Positions 46,525-55,697 of a stretch of DNA of 64,000 nucleotides are shown here, one piece after another (position 1 is the stretch's first letter; every line of letters begins with the position of its first letter). Under the pieces are notes generated by a model, which saw nothing but the letters and a program-made list of their open reading frames with translations, searched no databases and was not told the origin of the DNA. The stretch is from positions 124,001 through 188,000 of the forward strand of contig CAWIUB010000025.1 in the NCBI GenBank assembly GCA_963839175.1. Reading direction: 5' to 3'. The DNA comes from CAWIUB01 sp963839175 (GTDB lineage Bacteria; Actinomycetota; Actinomycetes; Mycobacteriales; Jatrophihabitantaceae). The translations under genes were made by a program, and so were the position numbers.

Positions 46525-47751
46525 TCACTCAAGGCGTCGGACCGGCTCACATGGCCTCTCAAAATGGCCGGTAGTGGCGCGGAAGAGGGTGCCTTTCCCG
46601 GCAACCTTGCATGGTTGGCCTGCGGCCACGAAGACCGCATGACCGCGGGACAGCACGACGTAGCCGGCACCCGAAGTGACCTCGGCGCTGCCGTCGGTGC
46701 AGAGCAGGATCTGCGGGCCCGCCGCGGTGATCTCGACCGGGCCGTCGACCCCGACGAGGCCGAGCGCGAAGTCCGGCGCCGGAGTCTGGAAGGCCCGCTC
46801 CCCCACCACGCCGGGCCGGGATGGGCAGCGCGGCTCGGGTAGTGGGGCGAAGTCGGTGATCCGAAGCAGTTCCGCAACGTCGACGTGCTTGGGCGTCAGC
46901 CCGCAGCGCAGGACGTTGTCGCTGTTCGCCATGAGCTCGACGCCGACACCACCCAGGTAGGCGTGGACATTCCCGGCGCCGAGGAAGATCGCCTCACCGG
47001 GTTCCAGGTGCACGGCGTTGAGCAGCAGCGTCAGGACGACGCCGATATCGCCTGGGACGTCGGCGGCCGCCAGCACCGCAAACGTGGCCTCGCGTGACCA
47101 TGCGCCGCGCGCATCGGCCATTCGCCGACACGCCTGGATCACCGGGTCGAGGAGTGCGGCTCGCCCAGGACGATCCAGCTCGAGCAGTCTCGTGAACGCC
47201 GCGCGCAGACCGTCTGGCCCAGCGAGCAGTTCCCGATACGGGGCCAGCTCGGTCACGTCGAGCGCACTGATCAAGCGGAGCGTCTGGTCCACCGGACGGA
47301 ACCCGCACAGCGCGTCGAACTCGGTGAGCGCGCAGAGCATCTCCGGCTTGTGGTTGGCATCCTTGTAGTTGCGCTCGCTCGCCTCACGGGGCACACCGCG
47401 GGCCTCCTCGGCCGCGAACCCGGCCCTGGCCTGCGCCAGATGCGGATGCACTTGCATCGACAGTGCAGCTGCCGGCGCGAGCACCTTGAGCAGGAAGGGC
47501 AAGTGGGGGCCGAATCGCTCGATGACGTCTGGCCCGAGCAGCCCGACCGGATCGCGCGCGATCAGTTCGTCGAGCGTCGCCTCGTGATCGGGTGCGCGGG
47601 CCGGATCGTCCCGATGGGCCCCCAGCCACAGCTCGGCCGCCGGCTCGCCCGTCGGCTCGATGCCGAGCAGCCCCGGGATCGCGGTGGCAGACCCCCACGC
47701 GTACCGGCGGATCACCCCGTGCAGGGCGATCAGTGGCAGCGTCCCGGGCAC
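46525..47751 (-). CDS. manA: Mannose-6-phosphate isomerase, class I
   Basis: This zinc enzyme interconverts fructose-6-P and mannose-6-P, the entry to GDP-mannose. It is 408 residues from GTG 47751. Zinc ligands are in SMQVHPHLAQA and NYKDANHKPEM, with the later His in HLEPGEAIFLGAGNVHAYL. It is complete and ordinary for the family. It works with the phosphomannomutase at 50165 and ManC at 61598 to make GDP-mannose for mannosylated wall lipids. It occupies the Rv3255c position. Confidence 0.95.
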   Translation of the reverse strand: MPGTLPLIALHGVIRRYAWGSATAIPGLLGIEPTGEPAAELWLGAHRDDPARAPDHEATLDELIARDPVGLLGPDVIERFGPHLPFLLKVLAPAAALSMQVHPHLAQARAGFAAEEARGVPREASERNYKDANHKPEMLCALTEFDALCGFRPVDQTLRLISALDVTELAPYRELLAGPDGLRAAFTRLLELDRPGRAALLDPVIQACRRMADARGAWSREATFAVLAAADVPGDIGVVLTLLLNAVHLEPGEAIFLGAGNVHAYLGGVGVELMANSDNVLRCGLTPKHVDVAELLRITDFAPLPEPRCPSRPGVVGERAFQTPAPDFALGLVGVDGPVEITAAGPQILLCTDGSAEVTSGAGYVVLSRGHAVFVAAGQPCKVAGKGTLFRATTGHFERPCEPVRRLE

Positions 47752-47799
47752 GATCGGCCAGCTTAGCCGGTGGATCGGTCCGACGAAGGTTGAAGCCGG

Positions 47800-48785
47800 T
47801 CAGTCTTGGGAACTGGCCGGACCTTCGGCTGGTGCGGCGAGGACATCGGGGTCGATCGCGTCGAGGACGTCCCCGGCACCTCGGTCGACATCCGGCTCGA
47901 GGTAGATCACCCGCGCCTCTGGCACCGCCGCGCGCACCCGCGCCTCGGCCGCGTCGATCGCCGCGGCGACAGCTCGCCGAGATCCGATGAAGCCGGCATC
48001 GCCAGCTTGCCGGCGACCAGGAGTTCCTCGGGACCGAGGTGCAGCGTGCGCAGATGGATCACCCGATCGATGCCCTGACCGGCAAGGTTCGTGACGATTG
48101 CGGCCACCTTGTCCGGCGAGGCCGCCTCGCCGAGCAGCAGGCTCTTCGTCTCCACGACCAGAATGCAGGCGACCGTGATCAGCAGCAGCCCGATCGCCAG
48201 CGTGCCTATGCCGTCCCACCGCCCGTTGCCGGTGATCTCGGCCAGTGAAACGCCAATCAGCGCGAACACCAGCCCGATGAGTGCGGCGACGTCCTCGAGC
48301 AGGACGACCGGTAGCTCAGGCACCTTTGCCCGCCGGATGAACTCGATCCAGTTGCTGTCGCCCTTCAGCGGCTGCGACTCGTGGATCGCCGTTCGCAGCG
48401 AGTACGACTCCAAGCCGATGGCTATTGCGAGCACGACGTAGGCCACGATCGGGGAATCCAGCGGATGTGGATGCCAGATCTTCTGCACTCCCTCGTAGAG
48501 CGCGAACAGGCCGCCTGCGGAAAACAGCATCAGCGCGACGAGGAAACCGTAGACGTAGCGGTCCCGGCCGTACCCGAACGGGTGCGCCGGGGTGGCCGCG
48601 CGGCGGGACCGTTTGGCACCGACGAGCAGCAGCACCTGATTGCCCGAATCCACGACCGAGTGCACGGCCTCGGCGAGCATCGAGGTCGACGAGGTGATCG
48701 CGAACGCGATGAACTTGATGACGGCGATGCCGAGGTTGGCGCTCAGCGCCGCCAACACCGCCCTGGAACCACCGTGCGAGCTCAC
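47800..48785 (-). CDS. Cation diffusion facilitator transporter (frameshifted)
   Basis: This is a CDF-family metal/proton antiporter with about six membrane helices from VLAALSANLGIAVIKFIAFA onward. The metal-site segments are SMLAEAVHSVVDSGNQ and VLLEDVAALIGLVFAL. The cytoplasmic C-terminal domain breaks after AMPASSDLGELS; the next frame supplies AAAIDAAEARVRAAVPEARV and on to the stop at 47800. Adding one base near 47961-47975 repairs it to about 328 residues. The start overlaps the SIS-domain gene stop by 4 bp. Confidence 0.82.
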
Positions 48786-49939
48786 GTCAGTTCCCCGGGA
48801 AGTGGCTCGGATGGGTTGATCCCCAGCCCGAAGGCCAGGTACGTCGCGGCGAAGTCACCAAACGCAGTCGCCGCCGCGAACCGCACCAGGGCCGGGCCGT
48901 CCGGGGCATCGACGTGGGACCACCGCAGTCCGCGCTGGGTTGCGATGGCGCGCAGCGCTGCCGCGGCCTGCCGGGCGGCCACCTCGTCCAGCTGCACCTC
49001 GGCGTCGGTCCGCTCGCCGAGCTCCGGGTCGTCGGGTGCGCCGTCGTCGCCGACGGTGATCAGCCTCGGGCGCGGCGGAGCGTACGCGCCCCGATCGGCG
49101 AAGAACCCGGACAGGTCGTCGTCGGCGACGCGGTCCGTCGGTCCGCCCCGCAGCAACGCCCCCGCGAAGGCAACTCCGTCGGGGAGGCCGACCGACACCG
49201 CGGCAACCCCGGCCAGCAGCTGTATCGCCTCGCTGATCAGCCGGGCGGCTACCCCGGCTAGCGTGCCCGCGCCGGCAACGACGGGTACCGAGTCGGCCAG
49301 TTCGATGGCGAGCGACTTGGCCGCGTTGGTAAACGATTCGCTCGCTGGACGGCACGACTCCGCCGTCCCGTCCAGGGCGTCGGCGACCTCGGCGAGCAAC
49401 CCGGATGGGGCGTTCAGCAGTCCGAGTGCGTCGGCCGCCTGCAGGAACGGCGTCAGCACGCTCCACCGCGCCGCGCGCATGTGCAGGTCCGGGCCCAGCT
49501 CGCAGATCGGCGAACGCCCGGCCGCTTGCGCGACGGGAGACCCGGCCGGCGCGACCACCGCGACGGCCATTCCCCGATGTTCGGCAAGTTCCGCCAACCG
49601 GGCGAGCCGCGGGTTGCGCCCGTCGGTGGAGCCCACCAGCAGCGCGTCCGCGGGTCCCGCCCACCTCGGCAGCTCTACGCCGCCCCACGAGAGCGTCGGA
49701 GCGGCACCGGACGACATCCGAACAATGACCCGGGCGGCGCCCTTCGCCGGCGCGTCCGCACTGACCAGGACTGCGCGTGGCAGGTCGCCGGTCGCTAATC
49801 GGCCTAATCCCCAGTCGTCGCGCAGTTCGACGCAGCGCCGCACCTGGGCGCCTGCGGTCGCGAGCGCCCACAGCAAGCGTCCGGCGTCCCGGGCGGCGAG
49901 CATGTCGGCGTCGTCGAGCAGCAGCTCGTCGAAGGGCAT
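48782..49939 (-). CDS. SIS-domain sugar-phosphate isomerase-like protein (TobH/Rv3256c type)
   Basis: This is a 385-residue protein with two SIS-like halves resembling bifunctional phosphoglucose/phosphomannose isomerases (ADALLVGSTDGRNPRLARLAE, AVVAPAGSPVAQAAG). In M. tuberculosis the equivalent Rv3256c lies between manA and the phosphomannomutase gene, as here, so a role in mannose metabolism is likely but unproven. The classic catalytic residues cannot be confirmed by eye. Confidence 0.75.
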   Translation of the reverse strand: MPFDELLLDDADMLAARDAGRLLWALATAGAQVRRCVELRDDWGLGRLATGDLPRAVLVSADAPAKGAARVIVRMSSGAAPTLSWGGVELPRWAGPADALLVGSTDGRNPRLARLAELAEHRGMAVAVVAPAGSPVAQAAGRSPICELGPDLHMRAARWSVLTPFLQAADALGLLNAPSGLLAEVADALDGTAESCRPASESFTNAAKSLAIELADSVPVVAGAGTLAGVAARLISEAIQLLAGVAAVSVGLPDGVAFAGALLRGGPTDRVADDDLSGFFADRGAYAPPRPRLITVGDDGAPDDPELGERTDAEVQLDEVAARQAAAALRAIATQRGLRWSHVDAPDGPALVRFAAATAFGDFAATYLAFGLGINPSEPLPGELT

Positions 49940-49951
49940 GGTCGTGGGCGG

Positions 49952-50164
49952 TCAGGAGTGGGGCGAGGCTGCGACGCCGATGCCGTTCGGACCGGGTGTC
50001 GCCTCGTCCAGCAGCAGCACCGGGATGCCGTCGCTGATCGGATAGCTGGTCAGGCAGTGGGTGCAGACGAGAACCTCCGCACCGTCACGGACCTCCTCGC
50101 GCAGGGGTGCGTGATCGTCGCTCGGGCAGGCGAGCAGCTCGAGCAGCTCTGCGTCGATGGGCAT
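49952..50164 (-). CDS. Trm112-family small zinc protein
   Basis: This is a 70-residue protein from ATG 50164, with a textbook AGGAGG six bases upstream. It matches Trm112/YcaR-like proteins: IDAELLELLACPSDDHAPLR, then CTHCLTSYPISDGIPVLLLD. A zinc-ribbon CxxC is present. Trm112 proteins stabilise methyltransferases in other organisms; the bacterial partner is unknown. The phosphomannomutase frame runs straight into it without a stop (next entry). Confidence 0.87.
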   Translation of the reverse strand: MPIDAELLELLACPSDDHAPLREEVRDGAEVLVCTHCLTSYPISDGIPVLLLDEATPGPNGIGVAASPHS

Positions 50165-51556
50165 GTGGTTCCTCCTGATCAGGCGCGGATGACCGATCAG
50201 CGCTTGGTCGCGCACCCGCCGCATCGCAGCGTCATCTGGGCCCTCCACGTTCAGTCGCAGTAACGGCTCGGTGTTGGACGCCCGGACGTTGAACCAGCTG
50301 CCGTCCGCGAGCTCGACCGTGAGCCCGTCCAGCTCGTCCGCCGCGAGGGTGCGGTCGGCGAATGCCTTGCGTACGGCGGCGACGCGCGCGCGCTGGTCCG
50401 CGACCGTCGAGTTGATCTCGCCTGAGCCGGCGTAGCGCGCGTATTCGCGCGTCAGGTCGGCGAGTGTCCCGGGCTGCTCACCCAGCGCGGCGAGGACGTG
50501 CATGGCAGCCAGCATGCCGGTGTCGGCGCGCCAGAAGTCACGGAAGTAGTAGTGCGCGGAATGCTCGCCGCCGAACACCGCGCCGGTGCGGGCCATCTCG
50601 GCCTTGATGAACGAGTGGCCGACCCGGGTGCGTACCGGCGTCCCGCCGTGCTCGCGGACGATCTGCGGCACGGCGTGCGAGGTGATCAAGTTGTGGATGA
50701 TCGTGGCACCCGGATGCTTGGCCAGCTCGCGGGTGGCTACCAGCGCGGTGATCGCGCTCGGCGACACCGGATCGCCGTCCGCATCGACGACGAAACACCG
50801 GTCGGCGTCCCCGTCGAACGCCAGGCCGATGTCCGCGCTCTCGGCGATCACGGCCTTCTGCAGGTCGACCAGGTTCGCCGGCTCGAGCGGGTTCGCTTCG
50901 TGGTTGGGGAACGAGCCGTCCAGCTCGAAGTACAGCGGAACGATCGTGAGCGGCAAGGCGTTCAGCGCCGCGTCACCGAGCACTGCCGGGACGGTGTACC
51001 CGCCCATGCCGTTGCCGGCGTCCACCACGACCCGCAGCGGTCGGATCGCGGACAGGTCGACGAGGGAACGCAGGTAGCGCGCGTAGTCGGCGAGCAAATC
51101 GACGCGATCCACGTCGACCTCTGTGGGCGCGACGAGCCCGTCGTCGAGGTAGGACTGGGCCCGGTCACGGATCTCGGCCAGGCCCGAGTCTTGCCCCACG
51201 GGAACCGCACCGGCCCGGCACAGCTTGATCCCGTTGTATTGGGCGGGATTGTGGCTAGCCGTGAACATGGCGCCGGGCAGGTCGAGGAATCCGCTGGCGA
51301 AGTAGAGCATGTCCGTCGACGCCAGCCCGGCCTGGACGACCGTCGCACCCCGACTCGCCGCACCGGTCGCGAACGCTTGGGTCAACGCCGGGCCGGAATC
51401 GCGCATGTCGTGCGCCGTGACCAGCCGGCGCGCGCCGGTGACCTCGACGAACGCCACCCCGAGTGCTCGGGCGATTCGATCGTCGAGCTGGTCCGGGACC
51501 GTGCCGCGGATGTCGTAGGCCTTGACGATCGCCGCGAGGTCGGCGGTGTTACTCAT
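50165..51556 (-). CDS. manB: Phosphomannomutase/phosphoglucomutase (frame open into Trm112)
   Basis: This converts mannose-6-P to mannose-1-P for GDP-mannose. The start is ATG 51556 (MSNTADLAAIVKAYDIRGTV). The phosphoserine loop is FTASHNPAQYNG, the metal loop DGDADR, the sugar-specificity loop GGEHSAHYYF, and the phosphate loop RASNTEPLLRLNVE. All are intact. The frame continues past the usual C-terminus into Trm112. A +1 frame would end at a TGA at 50181-50179 with VIRA, a normal end for this family, so a one-base insertion near 50190-50200 is likely. Confidence 0.92.
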
Positions 51557-51596
51557 TCGCCGCAGCCTACCGGGATCGCGGGCGGTCTCGGGGCGC

Positions 51597-51974
51597 TCAG
51601 GTCGCCGGCGGGACGACGTGCAGGTGGCCGCGCCGACCGGTGCCCGATCCAGCCGCGGCCGCCTCGAGCCCCACCCCTGCCGCGGCTCGCCCCGGCGCGT
51701 CGATCCGCCCGGCCTCCCGGACCGCGTCGGCAAGTGCCTCGAGATCGTCCGCCTGCGGGATCGGCGCGGGGAACTCCCCGACGTGCCGCAGTACCTCCCA
51801 CCCGCGCGGCACGGTGAGCCGAACCGCGTGCTGCTCGCACAGGTCGTACGAATGCGGTTCGGCAAAGGTGGCGAGCGGGCCCACGACCGCCGTGGAGTCG
51901 GAATAGACGTAGGTCAGCGTGGCCACTGCGGGCCTGCCGCAGCCGGTGCGGGTGCAGGTCCGCACGCGCCTCAC
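51597..51974 (-). CDS. DUF3499 conserved protein
   Basis: This is a 125-residue actinobacterial protein from GTG 51974 (VRRVRTCTRTGCGRPAVATL). A Cys-x4-Cys pair at the N-terminus and LCEQH in the middle suggest a zinc-ribbon. The C-terminal third is Ala/Gly-rich. It occupies the Rv3258c position upstream of the phosphomannomutase. The function is unknown. The frame is open further upstream, but that part is not conserved. Confidence 0.87.
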   Translation of the reverse strand: MRRVRTCTRTGCGRPAVATLTYVYSDSTAVVGPLATFAEPHSYDLCEQHAVRLTVPRGWEVLRHVGEFPAPIPQADDLEALADAVREAGRIDAPGRAAAGVGLEAAAAGSGTGRRGHLHVVPPAT

Positions 51975-52143
51975 CGGATGCTCACGGGATGGCTCGCCGG
52001 GCAGGTCCTCACAGCGCGAGACGATAGTCCCCACGGGGTCCAGTGCGGCGGATGGCGTGGTCGAGCTACCCCGTGTCGCACTGCCGTGCCGGGACCTCGT
52101 GCTGCTTTGCGGTAATGCCGTAATGTGCGATAGCGTGACAGGC

Positions 52144-52458
52144 ATGAATCGCTTTCACGGCTACGTCGGGATGCAAACCCGTGGCACGCTCGCCCTGCCG
52201 CCAGAGCTGCGCCGGCGGATGCACCTGGACAAGCCCGGAGCGCAGGTCGAGATCGTCGAGCGCGACGACGGAGTAGTCGAACTTCGTGCCGCGCTGCCGG
52301 TGCCAGCCGATCAGGCATGGTTTTGGACGGAGCGATGGCAGCGCCGTGAACAGGAGGTCGACGAGCATGTCGCCGCCGGCGAGGTCGCCGTCCACGACGA
52401 CACGGAGGCATTCCTCGACCACCTCGACGAGCTGGACGCCGCATCGGCGGAGGCGTGA
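52144..52458 (+). CDS. AbrB/MazE-type antitoxin
   Basis: This is a 104-residue protein from ATG 52144. A SpoVT/AbrB swapped-hairpin-type DNA-binding start (MQTRGTLALPPELRRRMHLD, then AQVEIVERDDGVVELR) is followed by an acidic helical tail that would wrap the toxin. It overlaps the next gene by 4 bp (GTGA). Direct repeats of GTAATG at 52112-52117 and 52120-52125 before it could be an operator. It interrupts the conserved DUF3499-Rv3259 gap. Confidence 0.8.
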   Translation: MNRFHGYVGMQTRGTLALPPELRRRMHLDKPGAQVEIVERDDGVVELRAALPVPADQAWFWTERWQRREQEVDEHVAAGEVAVHDDTEAFLDHLDELDAASAEA

Positions 52459-52766
52459 AGTTCGAGACCACGCCCGCCTTCGATAGGGACTACCGCCGCC
52501 TGACCCCTCGCGACCGCGCGATCTTCCATGAGGTCGTCGCCACCAAGTTCGCCCCAGCGTGCGAGACGCTCGTGACGGATCCTGCAGCCCGGTGGCCAGC
52601 GTCCGTCCGGGTCAAGCCGGTCACCAACGCGCCCGGCATCCTGGAGATGACCTGGTCGTTCGCCGGTCCGGATGGGCGGGCCACCTTCGAGCTCATCACC
52701 GTCAGTGGCGAGCTGCGCTGTCGCTGGCGTCGCATCGGCAAGCACAACATCTTTCGCGAGCCATGA
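52455..52766 (+). CDS. RelE-type toxin
   Basis: This is a 103-residue protein from GTG 52455 with the RelE/ParE layout: KFETTPAFDRDYRRLTPRDR, a central strand VRVKPVTNAPGILEMTWSF, and C-terminal RCRWRRIGKHNIF, where basic residues usually contact RNA. It would cleave mRNA at the ribosome when released from its antitoxin. Pairing and overlap with the AbrB-like antitoxin support a type II module; AbrB with RelE is a less common pairing than RelB with RelE. Confidence 0.77.
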   Translation: MKFETTPAFDRDYRRLTPRDRAIFHEVVATKFAPACETLVTDPAARWPASVRVKPVTNAPGILEMTWSFAGPDGRATFELITVSGELRCRWRRIGKHNIFREP

Positions 52767-52816
52767 TCACCTACCGCAAATCCCGCTGGCCTCAATCGTC
52801 AGTACGCTTGCCCACT

Positions 52817-53275
52817 GTGCAGCGAGTGAACCAGGACCGCAGGAGAAATCGGCGGGATCGGCACGGACGTGGCATGCGTTCGGCGCTCGCCCCAAGCGGC
52901 GTGCCGATCGCGCGCACCCGCAGCGACCTGTTCGACGATCTCGTCCTGGACGCGGTCGAGGAGCTCGAGGACCGGTTCGCGAGCGATCTCGCTGGTGTGG
53001 AATTTGCGGTCGAGGACGTCCCGGCTCTGCCCGCCGACGCGCCGACCGGCCTGGAGTTCGACCCGGAGGTGGTGGCCGATCGGGGCGTGCCGATGGGGCG
53101 GGTGCATCGCGCGGGACTGGGCTCGATCCGCAAGCCGGTGATCGTGCTCTACCGCCGGCCGATCGAGGCGCGGGCGGTGGACCGGGAGGACCGTGGCGAC
53201 TTGGTGTTCGCGGTGGTCAGCGAGCTGGTTGCTGAGTTACTGGGCAAGGACGTCGACGACCCGCCTGACCGCTAA
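52817..53275 (+). CDS. Rv3259-like metallopeptidase-family protein (no HExxH)
   Basis: This is a 152-residue protein from GTG 52817. The RDRHGRGMRSALAPSGVP start matches the Rv3259 group. The body has the PF06262-like order (FDDLVLDAVEELEDRF, VIVLYRRPIEARA, DLVFAVVSELVAEL), but the zincin HExxH is absent; the equivalent place reads SELVAE. The Rv3259 subgroup generally lacks it, so this is not decay. The function is unknown. It converges on whiB with a 4-bp overlap, the conserved order. Confidence 0.8.
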   Translation: MQRVNQDRRRNRRDRHGRGMRSALAPSGVPIARTRSDLFDDLVLDAVEELEDRFASDLAGVEFAVEDVPALPADAPTGLEFDPEVVADRGVPMGRVHRAGLGSIRKPVIVLYRRPIEARAVDREDRGDLVFAVVSELVAELLGKDVDDPPDR

Positions 53276-53562
53276 CCGGCGCGGCGCTTGAGGCGGCGGC
53301 GCTCCCGCTCGGACAGCCCACCCCAGATCCCGAACCGCTCGTCGTGCTCGAGCGCGTACTCGAGGCACTCGCCGCGCACCTCGCAGCCCGTGCAGATCCG
53401 CTTCGCCTCGCGCGTCGAGCCGCCCTTTTCGGGGAAGAAGGCCTCCGGATCGGTCTGCGCGCACAGCGCCCGCTCCTGCCAGCTCTGCTCCTCCGGCAGC
53501 CCGAAGATCTCGGACAGCTCGACGCTGTTGACCTGCCTGAGGTGGTCCGTCACGTCCGTCAT
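53272..53562 (-). CDS. whiB: WhiB-family iron-sulfur regulator (WhiB2/WhmD type)
   Basis: This is a 96-residue actinobacteria-specific regulator needed for septation in relatives. The four cluster-binding cysteines are Cys34, Cys57, Cys60 and Cys66. The GIWGG turn (RFGIWGGLSERERRRLKRRA) and basic C-terminus are present. The start ATG 53562 is preceded by AGGAGG. Its position next to the Rv3259-like gene and fbiA matches whiB2 (Rv3260c). Confidence 0.96.
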   Translation of the reverse strand: MTDVTDHLRQVNSVELSEIFGLPEEQSWQERALCAQTDPEAFFPEKGGSTREAKRICTGCEVRGECLEYALEHDERFGIWGGLSERERRRLKRRAG

Positions 53563-53785
53563 CGCGCCCCTCCTGACACCTACGGCCCTGTGACCTGGCT
53601 GTCGTCGCTGTACGGAGCCGGCGACATGGATGAAATTACACTCGTGTCGTTACCGGAAAGTCAAGCCCGCATCTGCTATTTGGCGTTGGTCGTCGATCGC
53701 GAAGACGCGGCGCTGCTCGCCGAGCACCACCGCTCGTGGCGGCCGGCGCGGGCTGGCCCGCCACAGGCGATAGCGTCGATGGTTG

Positions 53786-54058
53786 ATGAGCTGCTACGTC
53801 GACGCGGTGCGCGCGTATCCCGGTGCTGGGCTGCGCTTCCACGACTTCTGCCACCTGCTTGCCGATTCACGCGACGAGCTACACGCCATGGCCGATCGGC
53901 TCGGCGTGCCGCGGCGGTTCTTCCAAGACCACCCGTGGCGCTGGCACTACGACCTGCCCGAGCACGTCCGGGTCGAGGCAGTGCGGCTTGGGGCTATCGA
54001 GGTGGACCTGTACACCGTCGGTCGGCTGCTGCGCGAACGGCGCACCCAAGCTGGCTGA
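53786..54058 (+). CDS. DUF4031 protein
   Basis: This is a 90-residue protein from ATG 53786. It carries the DUF4031 pattern: FHDFCHLLADSRDELHAMAD, LGVPRRFFQDHPWRWHYDL. The function is unknown. It starts a short plus-strand run with GPP34. The 223 bases before it (53563-53785) show no gene; they are less GC-rich around 53650-53690 and may hold its promoter. Confidence 0.8.
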   Translation: MSCYVDAVRAYPGAGLRFHDFCHLLADSRDELHAMADRLGVPRRFFQDHPWRWHYDLPEHVRVEAVRLGAIEVDLYTVGRLLRERRTQAG

Positions 54059-54080
54059 CCGCGGAGCAGAATCGAGCACC

Positions 54081-54713
54081 GTGCCCGACCGGACCGCGAC
54101 CACGCTGCTGCTCATCGCGCGTGATCCGCTCACGGGTCGGCTGCGGCACCCGAGCGTCCTTGACGCGGGCCTGCGAGCCAGCCTATTCGCCGACCTGATC
54201 CTCTCCGGACGGATCGGCAGTGACGGGCTGGGCCCGGTTGCCGCCGACACGCCGCCGAGCGGCGACCGGATCTTGGACGCGGTGCATCGCGCCGTCGTCC
54301 GACGTTCCGGGGTCGCCTGGTCGAGGTGGTACCGACATGTGCGCGTCGACCGTCACGCGCTGACCGCGGAACTGCTCGAGCAGGGCCGCTGGCAGTCGGA
54401 GGGTAGCCGGCTCCGGCCGAGGTTCAGCGACTTGACCCCGGACGTCACCCTGGACGCAGCACAACACACCGCCGCGATCCTCGACAACCGCGGCCTGCCC
54501 CGCGACAGCGCCGACGCCGTGCTTGCCGTCGTCGCCGCGCTATGCGGCGCACTGGGCGGCCCGCCGCGCCCGCGGGCACTGCGCGGCGATCTGCCGCACC
54601 TCCTGGACGCAGTGGGGGACACGACAGATCCGGTTCGGCGGGCTGTGCAGAACGCGCTCGTCGGCGCCACGGTGGTCATGCGGCGCAGCAGGCGTCGACG
54701 CTTCACCGGGTAG
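54081..54713 (+). CDS. GPP34/GOLPH3-family protein
   Basis: This is a 210-residue all-helical protein from GTG 54081, resembling the GOLPH3/Vps74 fold: TLLLIARDPLTGRLR, a hydrophobic hairpin, repeated Arg-rich helices. Eukaryotic members bind PI4P in Golgi; bacterial roles are unknown. Members often occur in several copies in actinobacteria. It precedes fbiA by 39 bp on the same strand. Confidence 0.78.
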   Translation: MPDRTATTLLLIARDPLTGRLRHPSVLDAGLRASLFADLILSGRIGSDGLGPVAADTPPSGDRILDAVHRAVVRRSGVAWSRWYRHVRVDRHALTAELLEQGRWQSEGSRLRPRFSDLTPDVTLDAAQHTAAILDNRGLPRDSADAVLAVVAALCGALGGPPRPRALRGDLPHLLDAVGDTTDPVRRAVQNALVGATVVMRRSRRRRFTG

Positions 54714-54752
54714 GCGACCGGCGAGCGCGGTCGCTCGCGTAGGTTCGCAGAC

Positions 54753-55697
54753 GTGCGAATCACCGTCCTGGCCGGAGGCATCGGAGGCGCGAGGTTCCTC
54801 CGCGGGGTTCGCGCGGCTCGGCCGCACGACGACACGATCGCGGTGATCAATACCGGCGACGACATCACCGTGTATGGGCTGCGCATCTGCCCCGATCTGG
54901 ACAGCGTCATGTACACCCTGGGCGATGGCATCGACCGCGAACGTGGCTGGGGGCGGGCCGAGGAGACCTGGCGCATCAAGGACGAGCTCGCCACCTACGG
55001 CGCCGAACCCACCTGGTTCGGCCTAGGCGACCTGGACGTGGCCACGCACCTGGTGCGTACGCAGATGCTCGACGCGGGCTATCCGCTGTCCGACGTGACG
55101 GCCGCGCTGTGTACCAGGTGGCAACCCGAGGTGACGCTGCTGCCTATGACAGACGAACGTTGCGAGACGCACGTGGTCGTTGAGACGGAGGCCGGCCGGC
55201 GCGCGATCCACTTCCAGGAATGGTGGATCCGGCATCACGCGGCGCTCACCGCGCAAGCGTTCGTCCAGGTCGGCGTCGACGACGCGAAGCCCGCGCCCGG
55301 AGTGCTGGAGGCGATCGGCAACGCCGACGTCGTGCTCCTCGCGCCGAGCAACCCGGTGGTGAGCATCGGGACGATCCTTGGCGTGCCGCGGATCAGGGAC
55401 GCGGTGACGACCACGCCCGCTCCGGTCGTCGGCGTCTCGCCCATCATCGGCGGCCGGCCGGTACGCGGCATGGCCGACGCGTGCCTGCCGGCCATCGGCG
55501 TCGAGGTCAGCGCGCAGGGCGTCGGCCGGCACTACGGCGCCCGCACCGCGGGCGGCCTGCTCGACGGATGGCTGGTGCACGAGGACGATCCGGCCGAGGT
55601 CTCGGGAGTCCCGGTACGGGCCGTGCCGCTGCTGATGACCGACGACCTGGCCACTGCGGCGATGGTCGACGCGGCGCTGGAGCTGGCCGGTGTCTGA
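54753..55697 (+). CDS. fbiA: 2-phospho-L-lactate transferase (F420 biosynthesis)
   Basis: FbiA/CofD joins a lactyl- or enolpyruvyl-guanosine diphosphate to the deazaflavin FO to make (dehydro-)F420-0. It is 314 residues from GTG 54753. The nucleotide-binding start is VLAGGIGGARFLRGV. INTGDD, TWFGLGDLDVATHLVRTQML and LLAPSNPVVSIGTIL are family-defining. It overlaps fbiB by 8 bp, so FbiA and FbiB are coupled, as in Rv3261-Rv3262. Confidence 0.95.
   Translation: MRITVLAGGIGGARFLRGVRAARPHDDTIAVINTGDDITVYGLRICPDLDSVMYTLGDGIDRERGWGRAEETWRIKDELATYGAEPTWFGLGDLDVATHLVRTQMLDAGYPLSDVTAALCTRWQPEVTLLPMTDERCETHVVVETEAGRRAIHFQEWWIRHHAALTAQAFVQVGVDDAKPAPGVLEAIGNADVVLLAPSNPVVSIGTILGVPRIRDAVTTTPAPVVGVSPIIGGRPVRGMADACLPAIGVEVSAQGVGRHYGARTAGGLLDGWLVHEDDPAEVSGVPVRAVPLLMTDDLATAAMVDAALELAGV

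Noticed and set aside
52817..53275. Inactivated zinc protease
   Set aside because: The missing HExxH is typical of the Rv3259 subgroup and the rest is conserved, so it is not decay.
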